From Tanypteryx hageni (taxonomy: Eukaryota > Arthropoda > Insecta > Odonata > Petaluridae): a stretch of 64,000 bases of DNA. The DNA lies in assembly GCA_028673005.1 (NCBI GenBank), contig CM054115.1, forward strand, positions 59,894,907 through 59,958,906. Direction: 5' to 3'. Within the stretch, counting starts at the first letter, position 1. Every line of letters begins with the position of its first letter. The position numbers were made by a program, and so were the translations under genes. Positions 24,561 to 34,916 of the stretch are shown piece after piece. The notes under the pieces were generated by a model, which was given only the letters and a program-made list of their open reading frames with translations, was not told the origin of the DNA and searched no databases.

Positions 24561-25160
24561 TTAATTTTTACGTATGCTGTCTGCCTGTCGGATCCAATTT
24601 TCGCAGAAAAACTCATTTTTCCACCCCCGTCTCTCTCTCTCTCTCTCTCTCTTTTTCCCTCTTCCTCTCTCTTGTTGTCAAATGTATATCTCATTTTTTT
24701 CTGTTGAATTCACGTTCCCAATTCCCTCTATCTCCTCTGCTATTCCAACTTCCTCTGATCGTCCAATCTTGATACTGCTTTCTTATTCCCTCAGTTTCCC
24801 GTTCTTTTTCGTCCTTTTTCTCGTACTCATTTTTTCCCTAGCCCTTCCCTCCTTCCTCCATTTTTCGGGCAACATCTCTTCATTTTTCTCCCTGCTCCGC
24901 CTTCTCGTAGTTTCCAACCCCGCCCATGCGTCACGTGACTCAAATCCGTTATCTGCCACGTCATCGAGCGATTTTCCTCTCGCTCATCCCCCTCTCCCTC
25001 TCAACTTTTAGTCTTCTTTCCTTCGTCTCTTCCTCATGTATCCAAAGCACCCTTTACTGTCTACAGTAGGCATGTCAGGTGTTCCGGTAGTTCTGCAGTT
25101 TTCTTTCTCCTCTGCGTCCATTTTATTTCAAAATACACACGCAAACCTATATGGACGTAC
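24561..25160. other. Non-coding, pyrimidine-rich with (CT)n
   Basis: Includes a (CT)n run at about 24630-24652 and further C/T-rich DNA to about 25020. A 145-codon ORF here is Ser/Phe/Leu-rich low complexity. No gene. Confidence 0.6.
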
Positions 25161-26142
25161 ATTAGGGTTGGTAGAAAAAAGTCTTTTTTAATGTGAAACG
25201 CTACCCCCCTCAAAAGTTGTGTTTTGGTGTGAACAAGAAGTCCAAGCCAGGACTAGTGCAGGCTGGTTTCCCAAAGTTTAAGTCCCGAATTCATTACTTA
25301 TATTGACAGGAAATGTTTTAGTATGTGTTAGTCATTCCAAGGAATTCTCATACCATAAATACCGCTTTTAGTTCATAATTTATCAATGATAGAGAAAAAT
25401 TGGAAAACAAATTAATAGAGTTATCAGGTTTAAAATACTAAAAGCAATGTCAAAATCGTTTTCTGACACTGCTTTGCATGTGTATACTTCAATTAAACGA
25501 ATTTAATAAATGTTACTGTTTATACACAATTATGTCTTGATCAACTGTCCATTGCTGAAGAGTAGTTGAGCGGAAAAGAAAATAACTCATTTTTTCACTC
25601 GTCTATGCTCAAGCCGAGCTCGGTAATAATCGTCTCCATGGCAAAAATCCAATAAATTGCGATTTAAAAAGCTATGTCTTAGTAGAAATTCAAGAAAATA
25701 CGACCAATTATCAACATTCGGTGATATGAATTAGAATCAACATTCAATTCCCCTTAGAACAGTACAAACCTCGCTCAGATGTCACAAATTTAAGATATTT
25801 TAATGTATTAAGGAAACATCTCTTCACGATGGATTTGAGATTTCCTATGTAAATCAAATACGGTAGAAATGTTCCTGGAATCTAACTTCAATCTTTTCCA
25901 AATAAAATATAGCGCGGGGGTCGGGCCTGGCAGCACGAGCCTCATATCAAGTTTCGTGAAAATCGGTCGATTGCTGCAAAAGTTGTTAGTAGGGGGACCC
26001 ACACAAACATAGACACACAGACAGGACCATTTCATAAGGCTATGTTTCCTTCTTAAACCAGCCTAATAACAAGTGGTTAAAATTACAGCCATATGTGAGA
26101 GCGTCTTTAGGTTCCGCAACGGCCTTGAATTTTCGGAATATC
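25161..26142 (+). repeat. Left terminal inverted repeat, split by an insertion
   Basis: The two matching parts are 25161-25237 and 26074-26142; the 830-bp element lies between them. When the insertion is skipped the sequence aligns continuously with the reverse complement of 28946-29100. Confidence 0.75.
25238..26067 (-). mobile_element. Nested 830-bp non-autonomous element, copy 1
   Basis: The segment is bounded by AACAAG on both sides (25232-25237 and 26068-26073), a possible 6-bp target duplication. A second copy in the opposite orientation lies at 46247-47091. Shared landmarks are AAGTCCAARCCAGGACTA at one end, CCAGCCTAA at the other, and an internal block with CATGAAACTTGATATGAGGC (read in copy 2 orientation). 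Imperfect short inverted repeats AGGCTGGTTT lie near both ends. There is no coding capacity. The 'flat' end structure does not let me assign a class. Confidence 0.7.
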
Positions 26143-26454
26143 AATAAAAAAATACTAAGTAAGTAATACCTCTTTTCGGACTTTTGATGCTGAAATGAGT
26201 CAAATCGTTTTTCTGGTCTCCACTGGGACCAGAAAGGTTATGCCATCGCATAACAGTGACGTGAATGGACGGGGCGGGCATGTCGGGGACGCCAAAATCC
26301 ATTAATTATATCATGGTTGTAGAGCACTGGAAATATTGTGCGCAGCTCTTTGCTAGTTTGATACTACCCAAAACTCACCATCGAGGCCCGCCCCTGTCCA
26401 CCCAACCACCCGATCAGTTGGGCACGTGCTCAATTCATCTGTAATTTATTGTAC

Positions 26455-28410
26455 TTTGAACTTTGACTTATGCTCAAATCTTTTTATTAATTTCTTGTCC
26501 AACAGTAAGTTTCTGGTAAAGCCGTCCCAAACCACTAGTCCACACACGTTATAGGGTGCTCCTGTGATTATCTTTTCTATCTTCTCTACTGCCTGAAAGT
26601 GACCAGGTAAGCTGGAAAGAGGTAGAGAGCAATACGTCGAAGTTCCTCGACTGTCAAGTTAAAAGAAGGTGGAGGTTCTGTTACGCTGCATTATTGCCAA
26701 TTGATGAGGTCGATGTAATCTATACAGTCAAAACAAAGTTTTGGTATGCAAAATCCTCTAATGGTACCAGGCTCTGCAGATTTCCTGGCCTTGACAATGC
26801 GTCTGATAGCAAGCTGCCGCACATGCTCCCTTTCACCACACAGCATTGCAATGAGAAGGTTCTCGGGATGTGCAAAATATGCGTTTTCTTGAATGATTTT
26901 GTGCACAAATTCCTTGAGATAATTTTTCAGATATCCTGAAGAAAATATAGTACGTCAAAGGTGTTTGGGGGCGTCTTTGCATTTTGAATGGCATGTATCG
27001 TAATTGTAAACCACTTGGGAGCGTGGACACGCATTATGAATGTAGTTAGTTTCTGTAGCTGTTGAAATGGAATAGGCGTTGCCACATAAACTCGTAGAAT
27101 TCTGTTTGCAGTTGTTAGCCATCAGGATCCAGGTTGGCTAGGCTCTGAGGAAAAATATCTGGTGAAATTGGGTGACATATTAACTGAAGGAAAGTCACAT
27201 TCAACTGTCTCAGTTTAAACGGGTGGCAAGTTTTTGCAATTGCGAAGGTTCTTTCCAATTGTGCCAGAGAAGCTGACAAACCCTGAAGTCTTGCCATCCA
27301 ATGTATGTAACATATGACGCCAAGGCAATTCAATGAAATGCTACATGCATATAAGTCACTGCAAAGATCTTTGGAGTTCCTCCTCTAGGCGACGGATGAC
27401 ACCTGTATGCACTCCGGTGTTTGTCGGTTCTTCATCACTACCAATGCAGGTTAGTTCAGATAAGTCAAAGTTCTTTTTCTGGAAAAGTAATCTATGCCAC
27501 TGCTTATGCTCTTTGCAGACTTAGATATTGGACTGACGTGCCATATAAAAGATGTTCCAGGTTCTTCCACTAAAGAAATGTGCTTCTCCTACCGTTTTCT
27601 TTGGTGTGACTTTCCGTTTTCTATTTTACAAATATACAAGGTTTCATCTCTTCTACCATGGAAATATATAGCACAAAGTTTGTTAATTTCTGGACATTGC
27701 TGCTCTGGAATTACTGCACGGCTCTTTCTGCATTCTTGCCTTACCTAGCCTTATCAATGACTGGAACCATTTCCTTTTGAAGACCTAGATGCTGGCTGAC
27801 ATTATAAATGACGGAGGAAGCAAGATCAGCAGCAGTTCTTTCACTAATATTTCGTCTATCACACATTCTTGCGAAAGTGGGAAATGGTATCCTTATTTGT
27901 GAAGTAAATGTAGAATTAGATGAAAAAGAGTTACAATAGCCTTTCTTGGTCGGTGGAAATCGGTGATTGTAAACATTTGTGACAGTTGTTGATGAATCAG
28001 AGGCGATATCTGTTTCCGAAGAACTAGATATTGGAATGTTGGAAACCTCATCCACATATTTATTTTTTACGGCTGGAGATCACGTTTCTTTTGCAACTGC
28101 AGTCTTAGCTATTCCTTTTTTTCTTGCAGCTCTTTTCCTAATTTTTTTGGTGGTTTTAAGATCAATCCTACTCATTACCATAGCTCTATCAGATCTCTGA
28201 TCCTTAAGGAAGGCACTCTCTTGTCTAGGTAATTTCCGTTCAAGATCGCATTTGCATCGGGTAAAATTGGTGCACTTGCAGGCCGCTATGTCAAATAGAT
28301 GCTGCGCTTCCTTACGGTAACATTCAAGCCTCATCCTATAATTATCATAATTTCTTTACAGCTTTTTTTAGATTCTGAATAGCATTGTGGTGCTTCTTGA
28401 TTCTCTCTGT
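26455..28410 (-). pseudogene. Broken transposon-borne gene of a multicopy arthropod protein family
   Basis: Minus-strand pieces, in order, match a family I recognise as multicopy 'uncharacterized' proteins in arthropod genomes. The N-part has RIKKHHNAIQNLKKAVKKL (about 28400), LFDIAACKCTNFTRCKCDLE and AFLKDQRSDRAMVM. One TGA interrupts the frame at 28077-28079. Next come RIPFPTFARMCDRRNISERT (about 27890), then SELTCIGSDEEPTNTGVHTG and GVIRRLEEELQRSLQ (about 27400), ELPWRHMLHTLDGKTSGF and FSGTIGKNLRNCKNLPP (about 27300). Last are ENAYFAHPENLLIAMLCGER (about 26880), FDCIDYIDLINWQ, and a tail QAVEKIEKIITGAPYNVCGL near 26590. Several stops and frameshifts make it dead. Its place inside paired inverted repeats indicates that it is a transposase or accessory protein. 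The biochemical role is not established here. CxC...CxC-type cysteines near the N-terminus suggest a zinc-binding module. Confidence 0.7.
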
Positions 28411-28945
28411 TATGGCTATTGACTATTACTATTGAAAAGTCGATCTGTTTTAGTGTTTGGGCTACTTTAACAAACTATTAAATATCTAGCACACCTTCTT
28501 CCTATCTGCTGTGTTAACTTGCTCACTTGGACAGACGCGAGCAACTGCAGTGATCAGGCAGCCACGTGATAGACGGTTGGAGAGGAATTGAGTGGGAATG
28601 TGCAAAGGCCAAACAATGTTGCCATGTTGACTCTATCCGTAATGTCCAGACTGTTTACTGTAAAGAGAGTACGCGTCCCATGCGAAAGCACAAATTATTA
28701 TTTTCATTATTTTTATTTTACCTGAACACGACGTATCACTGCATTGCTTCCAACGCCGAAAACTGGGATAAATGAAATGGATTTTTGAACCTTTGACACT
28801 CCCTTCTCCGTCCCTCTTAGGCCAATACTCTTCAACGCCATGGTATTTATGGGTCAATGAGTGGACAGGAGAAACGATTATATCCATCCTAACAACAAAA
28901 CTTCAAATTGAAAATTAGCCAAGCTATTTCGAAACCATGATGTTT

Positions 28946-29100
28946 TAAAATAATATTTCGAAACTTCAAGGTCGTTGCGGAACCTGAAGACGTCGCATAT
29001 GACTGTAATTTTAACCACGTATTGTGTGCACCAAAACACAACTCTTGAGGGGGTAGCGTATCACATTTCGAAAAAAAAACTTTTTTCGACCCATCCTAAG
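28946..29100 (-). repeat. Right terminal inverted repeat
   Basis: Reverse complement of the left arm. It includes CTACCCCCTCAAGAGTTGTG and GTTCCGCAACGACCTTGAAG when read on the minus strand. It is intact, unlike the left arm. Confidence 0.75.
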
Positions 29101-29104
29101 GTAC

Positions 29105-32100
29105 ACATATATCTTTACCCCGTTCCTTACTCTCATTTGCAGTGCTCGTTCTCGAAGATAGTAAGTTCGAACGGAAGACTTTGAAATGTTGTTACGAAAA
29201 ATTATTAAGTTTAAATTCCTGTCTTCCTTATGATTAGGCAAATAGTATTAATTGCAGTAAATGTTTTTATATTTCAAGCTTCCAACCTTCCCCATATTTA
29301 TTTTTTTTAACACTTCTAATTTATATTTTTGGGAGTTTTCTACCAAAGGGGTTATATTTTTCTGCTAGAAGTATGATATTTCTTCTCTATAGATATATTT
29401 ACTTGATTTATCAAGGAATAACGTCATTTCTTAAAATCCTAATATACATATCAAATAACGAAATTCATTTTCCTCGTAAATTCCCAAACGCTCGTCCTCT
29501 TTCGGAGAAAACATTGAAGGGCAAAGTGCTCGTTGCCCGATCAATCACAACAGAAAAATCCTCATCGGGAAGCATTTTGCCGACCGGTTTATGTAACTTT
29601 ATTAACCGCGGAGTTGTATCTAAGCTAGGAAACAACCTTTTTCCGATGGTTGAACTGATGTTGCCCCGGGGAATTCAGTTCATGGTCTACTAGTAAATCG
29701 TTGATGTGGGAATGGAAGAACAGCAGATGTGGATTTTGGGCGGAGTCGGGAGGGAGGGAGGTTAGTGTTGGATGAATCGAAACGAGAGGTACGTGAGAGG
29801 TAGGAGAGGAGGGATTGGAGTGGGAGTGAGGGGACGGGGCATTGTGTTTTCCCAAGTGGCAGCTAGATAGGTTAAGGGGAGCCACATGGTTTATTCAACA
29901 TCTCGAAGGAGAGTACACTCTATCCACGCCTCTGATTCACTATATCCTTTAGGAGGAAAACTTTTCTTTCCGAAGGAGAAAAACAAAATAGAGGAAAGAG
30001 AGTGAGTTAAAAATAAAGCGCATTAGAAAACTCGGGATTATTTGACGTGGTTTAGGATTATTAGACATTTTTTGTTTGAGTTTTTGGTGGATAATGAAGA
30101 GTAATTAGCTGTAATGCTTTAGCCATTATGGAAAATGATCTGTTCGTATTACTACGTTTTGAATAAAATTTACGGCATTTTTAGGTAAGAGTCTGCATTT
30201 GGAACTATTATTTTATCTCTTGCACTATTTTTAAGTCATAAAATTTAAGGTATGATAATCAGTTTCAAGGAAGCTTAAAAATCTATATTTATTAAGTAAA
30301 TATACCCCTGAAAACATTGATGCATGAGTATATATTTTTCCAGCAATTTTTACGAAAGCTGTTTACTCTATGGGAAGATATTTTAATGAAAATATCTCGA
30401 GCATATTTATTGAAATTTATACTAATAATCAATTTCACAACTCTATCGATAATAATAATTGCTGTTATTGTGGTATACGAACTAATTACCGTATTATCCA
30501 ATATCGTACACCTCGTTCAAATTTGTAAATAATTAAGTGGCTATTTTATTTTTGGCCATTAATTCTTTGCAATGTTTTTCTCTAATATAAGCCTTTCCAT
30601 AAATGTTCTCAAAAGAGAGTACATTCATCCATATTGGTTTCTGTTAGCGATTTTTAGTACTTTCTTTATCGAAAATAATAGTGAGAATAGAACAAATTAT
30701 ACGCAAATTAAGAAAATTTCCCTAAAATAGTTTACAAATTACTATTAATGGGAGCGTTCTTTAGGTATATCCGTATTTGTGTAGGTATGTGTTAATAAAA
30801 TTATTATACATTCATTCATACATATATATAGATATATGTGTGTGTGGTGTTTGTGTGTAATAGAGGTGGTCATCAATTCAAATCTCTCTCATACTTCGTT
30901 TTTCCCACTCTAAAGCTTCCCACCCACAAAACCTCGCTCCGCTCATTATTTCGTTATTCTTCTGCTCCTTTTTTGTTCCATACAACTTAACCCATCTTCT
31001 TTTTGACTTTCTTTATAGGTAGGATCAGTTCCTTTATTTCTGCTTCTCTTTCAAGCTACCTTTTCTTTATTTATTGCAATTACCTTCCACCGTTTCCTCT
31101 CCCCAACGTCCTCTCTCCACCATCCTCTCCCCAGCATCATCTCCCCCACATTCCCTTCTCTCTATCTTCCCCTCACTCTTCACTCCTTTCTTTTCCTCCT
31201 ACCTCCCACAACTATACCGCTCCTATAATTCCGTATAAAAACAAGGGTTACAAAGATCTTCCGAATAGAACCTCTTCTTCTTTTTTTCTCCCATTGACCC
31301 CGTTTTAACTCTTCGTTCGGCGTATAGTAATGCGTGGCAGCACCGTCGTTGCGTGCGTGTGTTGCTTCGCCCCGGGTTCTTTTGGACGTAAGATGGTGGT
31401 CTATTTTTCCGTTGGTCCGAGTGTGTGAGAGATAGAGTGAGAGAGAAGAGGCCTTGTATAGCTGTCCCATAAATGTGTATGAGATCAGGTCTGAAGGAAA
31501 AGGGGCCAGAAGGTGGAAATGGAAGGGAAAGAGAGAGACAGGGAGAGGCAGAAACGGGATCGGTAGGTATATTGGTGCTCTCATTGGCCGGATGTGAAGG
31601 AACAGGCGAAAAAAGGTTTGGTTTCTGAATTCCTTTTGGTCGTTTTTTACAAGCAAGGTGGGTGGTGATAACGCCCGGTTAATGAGATCGGATATAAAGT
31701 ATAACAATAGAGCTAGAAGGGAGCGGGTGGGAATTTGTTTTATATCTGTCCATATCTGTGATCGATACGATATTTGGGGGCGTTAATTTCATTTGAAAAA
31801 TATATATTCCGTCGAGAATATCACAAAATGAATGAGGTTATCTCCCATTAATCGAGTTGTCTATCTTTTCTTTGAGTGTGTCCTCAGGAGTGTATCACGT
31901 GAAATGCGGATTTCGTAATGACCTTTGAGTAACGGCGTCGGCTGCTATCAAAATTGGTGTTCATGTGTTTACCGGGCTATATCCATCAGTCCAACTTGAT
32001 TTGATTGATATGTTTTGCTACTCAAGCATTCTCAAGATTTAAGTTTTCCGAAGGGATCATGTTGTTTGCCTTGGCATAATTGTACGCTATTTAAACAGAC

Positions 32101-33523
32101 ACACACTTCAATAAGTTACTGAGTCACTGCTTTGTTAATTAGCTTATATAACAATATCTGGACGTCATATTTATAACTTTGTAGGAAGCGCAATGAGAAC
32201 CAAGCGCTTTGATATTAAAGTAAGTCACGGAAACGAAATATAAGAGCAAAAAGGTCTTACCGAAATTAATGACGAAATCGTTTATTGTTTGCAAATTACA
32301 TAAGTTTTTATACATAAAAAAGTTATTCTTAAAATATAATCGCTGGTTCATTCTAATGAATCTCTCAGTTCAAAATTGTTGTAGCGATTAGAACACATGA
32401 ACAGAAAATAAATTTGTAACAGAACTGATGAAATGGTCCAGAGATAATATATGATCGTGAGAATGAAATTTTAACGAAATGTTACCGCATGCAAAATTAA
32501 ATCCAAAATAAAAATTTCTCTCGATTTTACTAACCAATATGAATTTATATAGCAGTACATGTTATTTTTATGGAAAATTAATCGTAATGTTTTCTTGGGG
32601 CAATACATTAAAAATAATTAATTTCTCTATATGCTTAGATGAATTTATATTTTAGGTTTTTCTTCATATTTCACTCTCATTTCGTCTGAATTCGCAACCT
32701 ATCTGTAGTTTTCTCTCTCAAAAGGTATTAGTGCACTCTAAAAGATACTTAGCTGAAGAGAGATTTAAGCGAGTAAATGGAATTACAAAAAAATTCGGAA
32801 TTTAATTCCATTCAGAGATATGAAAAACTGCGCACTGCATGGGATAACAGTGTCTGTTACGCCAAGTCGTCCAGACAAATTACGGAAGCGTAGAAAGAAA
32901 CGGATAAAGGGAAACTTTCATTACAGGTAATGTTATATGAAGAGTGACATCGCCACAGGTGGGCGTTTCCTTCAACATCGGTTCGCATAGCGTCAAATTT
33001 CGCTTCGGCTAGAGTTTTAGATTTTGGAAATGAATTTTGTTATTGTTCAGAAGTGATTTACAAAATCAAAATTACATTATTAAGCATCAATCAAAGGAGC
33101 AAGAAATTTATCTCCTTCGACGCTAAAGGTAATGCAGTTAAAAATGAGAATATGTACGCATACATTGCTGATATTGCAGGTAAAATGGACCTTCTTATTC
33201 TCTTATATATAATCCCAGATCTGTAATTCTGTCATTCCGGAGCGCTCGAGTGTGACGCCGCTCTTAAAGAGCGGGAGGTTCAAGAACAATTGATGACAAA
33301 ATGTGTACGATATATTTTTTTATTATTGGTTGTTTACTTAACGACAATAAAGAAGGTATGCAGACACAGCTTACTAATTATAAGTGATTTATATACACAA
33401 TTGGTATTTATTGGCGCTTTTATGATAAGGTAGGTAAATACATTGTTATAACAGCAAATATCGCGTGAAATTTGATTGATACGATAAATGGGAAGAAAAT
33501 GAATATGCGTAGTATTGTAATAA
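29105..33523. other. Non-coding stretch, no gene recognised
   Basis: AT-rich DNA with a C/T-rich block at about 30930-31210 and a G/A-rich block at about 31430-31560. A 175-codon minus-strand ORF at 31180-31707 is low-complexity and has no domain. A short perfect palindrome (CCGCTCTT-A-AAGAGCGG, 33258-33274) lies shortly before the Helitron remnant. Confidence 0.5.
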
Positions 33524-33904
33524 CAAAATCGCTCCAAGCGACAGCAATTTGCCATTCATCTCAAGCGACGACAATTTCCCATCATTCCAGCTATTGCCGT
33601 TACAATCAACAAAGCTCAAGGTCAAACTTACGATCACGTTGGTATCTATTTGGCAGAGGCCGTCTTCCCACATGAACAGCTGTACGTTGCATTGTCAAGA
33701 TTAAAAAATCAAAACAACATAAATGTCTTAATTGAGGAAAATTCTGCTCAAGGTCGACTGCTTGGCACTGATGAATGGTTTACAAAGAACGTTGTTTTGC
33801 GAGAAGTCTTCCAAAATTTGATTTGTGTTTGCTCACAAACAAAATTTTTAAAAAAATATACAATCACCGCTACTTTTCAGGACTACGCAACAATTCCGTC
33901 TTAG
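33524..33904 (+). pseudogene. Helitron Rep-helicase C-terminal remnant (Pif1-like helicase end)
   Basis: An open frame of about 126 codons encodes the terminal part of a Pif1-type helicase. It reads KRRQFPIIPAIAVTINKAQG followed by QTYDHVGIYLAEAVFPHEQL and YVALSRLKNQNNINVLIEEN. The TINKAQGQT block (motif V-like) and the YVALSR block (motif VI, with the arginine finger) are intact. Family members read RRQFP-AFAMTINKAQGQT...LYVALSR, so the match is strong. The N-terminal Rep (HUH) domain and most of the helicase are absent upstream, where stops begin at once. The piece ends at 33904, 62 bp before the Helitron terminus at 33966-33969, the normal arrangement for a Helitron 3' end. Confidence 0.85.
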
Positions 33905-33939
33905 GGCGGGTTATCGGCTTAATACTTAATTCACGCATA

Positions 33940-33969
33940 CCCGTCATACATGACGGGCAATTACGCTAG
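33940..33969 (+). mobile_element. Helitron 3' terminus (hairpin plus CTAG)
   Basis: A perfect 8-bp stem with a 2-base loop, CCCGTCAT-AC-ATGACGGG (33940-33957), is followed 8 bases later by CTAG (33966-33969) and a host T. This is the canonical Helitron end, and it is adjacent to helicase C-terminal coding sequence. The 5' terminus was not found with confidence; a TCTTATATATAATCC near 33201 is a weak candidate because the base before it is not A. Confidence 0.8.
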
Positions 33970-34916
33970 TTCCAAATAAGCATTCGAAATTTTTAATTGA
34001 CTCAGAAATTTCATATAGAATTTATTTAAGTTATATCATGTGAAAAGAAAGAAAAACGAACATTTATAAGCTGAAGAATTTTAAAATTAGCCAATGTTAA
34101 CGTTTATCTGATGCGGATGACTGCGAGGAAATGCAGTGCTCCGCAGGAAAACGCGATCCGAATCTGTAAATTCTATCTTAAATTAACTGCATTTACGAAA
34201 AATATGTAGGTCAAATTTGTTGCGCGATGAATTTCACTTCGCATAAAGAGCTTCAGTCTATGATTTATTCTTAAGCCGCCAGAACGTCCAGCAGTGTGGT
34301 TCCTCCGCCCCCTCCCCTCCCCGAGGTCACTGTGTCACGTGACTGTCTGTGTATGTAATACCCTGTGGATTCCAGCTCGTGTAGCGGTATAAATGCGCCA
34401 GATGGAGCGGTTTAGATTCCACATGCGATCTATATAAAGTCATTTACCTTGCTCGAGTTTCTGACCTGCATTCATAGTCGGCCGATTTGTTGTTGCTTCA
34501 TGTGGCCGCCATTAAATGCATACGAATAGGAACGATCGATTATGCTCCTTTATAATTTTTCCTTTTGGTCGACGTCACACGACGCAATGAATCACAGCAA
34601 ATTTACCTCTGTATTAATATCGTGCGAATAGCTGTTTCAAAAATCAACCCTGCGTTTGTTTTTTTAATAACGTTATTTAGAAATAGGGTTTATTGAGATT
34701 ATCACATCCTTTACAGCCCGAAACTGGTCTTATTTGGAGTATTCATCGGTATCCGTATTCCGACAAGTTCTTATTTATAATTTAAATATAGCTTGTCATG
34801 AAATTTTATAATATAAAAATATTAGGGCCCGTGTTGATATTCTGCTTGTCCAGATAATTATGCTGTCTGAAATACTATATCAACATTAGGAAGACCTATT
34901 CAACTATTTGGAGTAA
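33970..34916. other. Non-coding stretch with a promoter-like patch
   Basis: No ORF of note. The GC-richer portion at about 34290-34600 is listed separately. The rest is AT-rich unique sequence. Confidence 0.5.
34290..34600 (+). promoter_or_regulatory. Possible promoter or conserved regulatory patch
   Basis: This segment has balanced composition and clustered motifs: a canonical E-box TCACGTGA (34335-34342), TATA-like boxes in GGTATAAATGCG (near 34387) and CTATATAAAG (near 34430), a CRE-like GACGTCAC (near 34570) and ATTAAATGCATACGAAT (near 34510). No ORF with a start is found within the next few hundred bases, so the TATA boxes have no obvious target. Motif presence alone is weak evidence. 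Confidence 0.2.

Larger units (their letters stand above)
25161..29100 (-). mobile_element. Complete but inactivated DNA transposon with long terminal inverted repeats
   Basis: The left end begins ATTAGGGTTGGTAGAAAAAA and the right end, on the minus strand, CTTAGGATGGGTCGAAAAAA; 17 of the first 21 bases agree. Both ends are flanked by GTAC (25157-25160 and 29101-29104), a possible 4-bp target duplication. The repeats continue for about 150 bp, sharing CAAAAGTTGTGTTTTGGTG-type and TGGTTAAAATTACAG-type blocks, but the left arm is split by a nested 830-bp element. Inside, on the minus strand, lies one broken gene (26455-28410). Removing the insertion leaves about 3.1 kb, a usual size for an autonomous DNA transposon. 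I cannot name the superfamily; a 4-bp duplication would make Sola-type elements one option to test. Confidence 0.75.

Noticed and set aside
24120..24564. Long ORFs on both strands over the C/T minisatellite
   Set aside because: Repeat-derived low complexity (Pro/Ser/Leu one way, Gly/Arg/Glu the other) with no start context or domain.
31180..31707. 175-codon minus-strand ORF
   Set aside because: Low-complexity start and no domain; it overlaps C/T- and G/A-rich islands.
33258..33274. Perfect palindrome resembling a histone mRNA 3' stem-loop
   Set aside because: The stem sequence and 1-base loop do not match the histone stem-loop consensus and no histone ORF is near.
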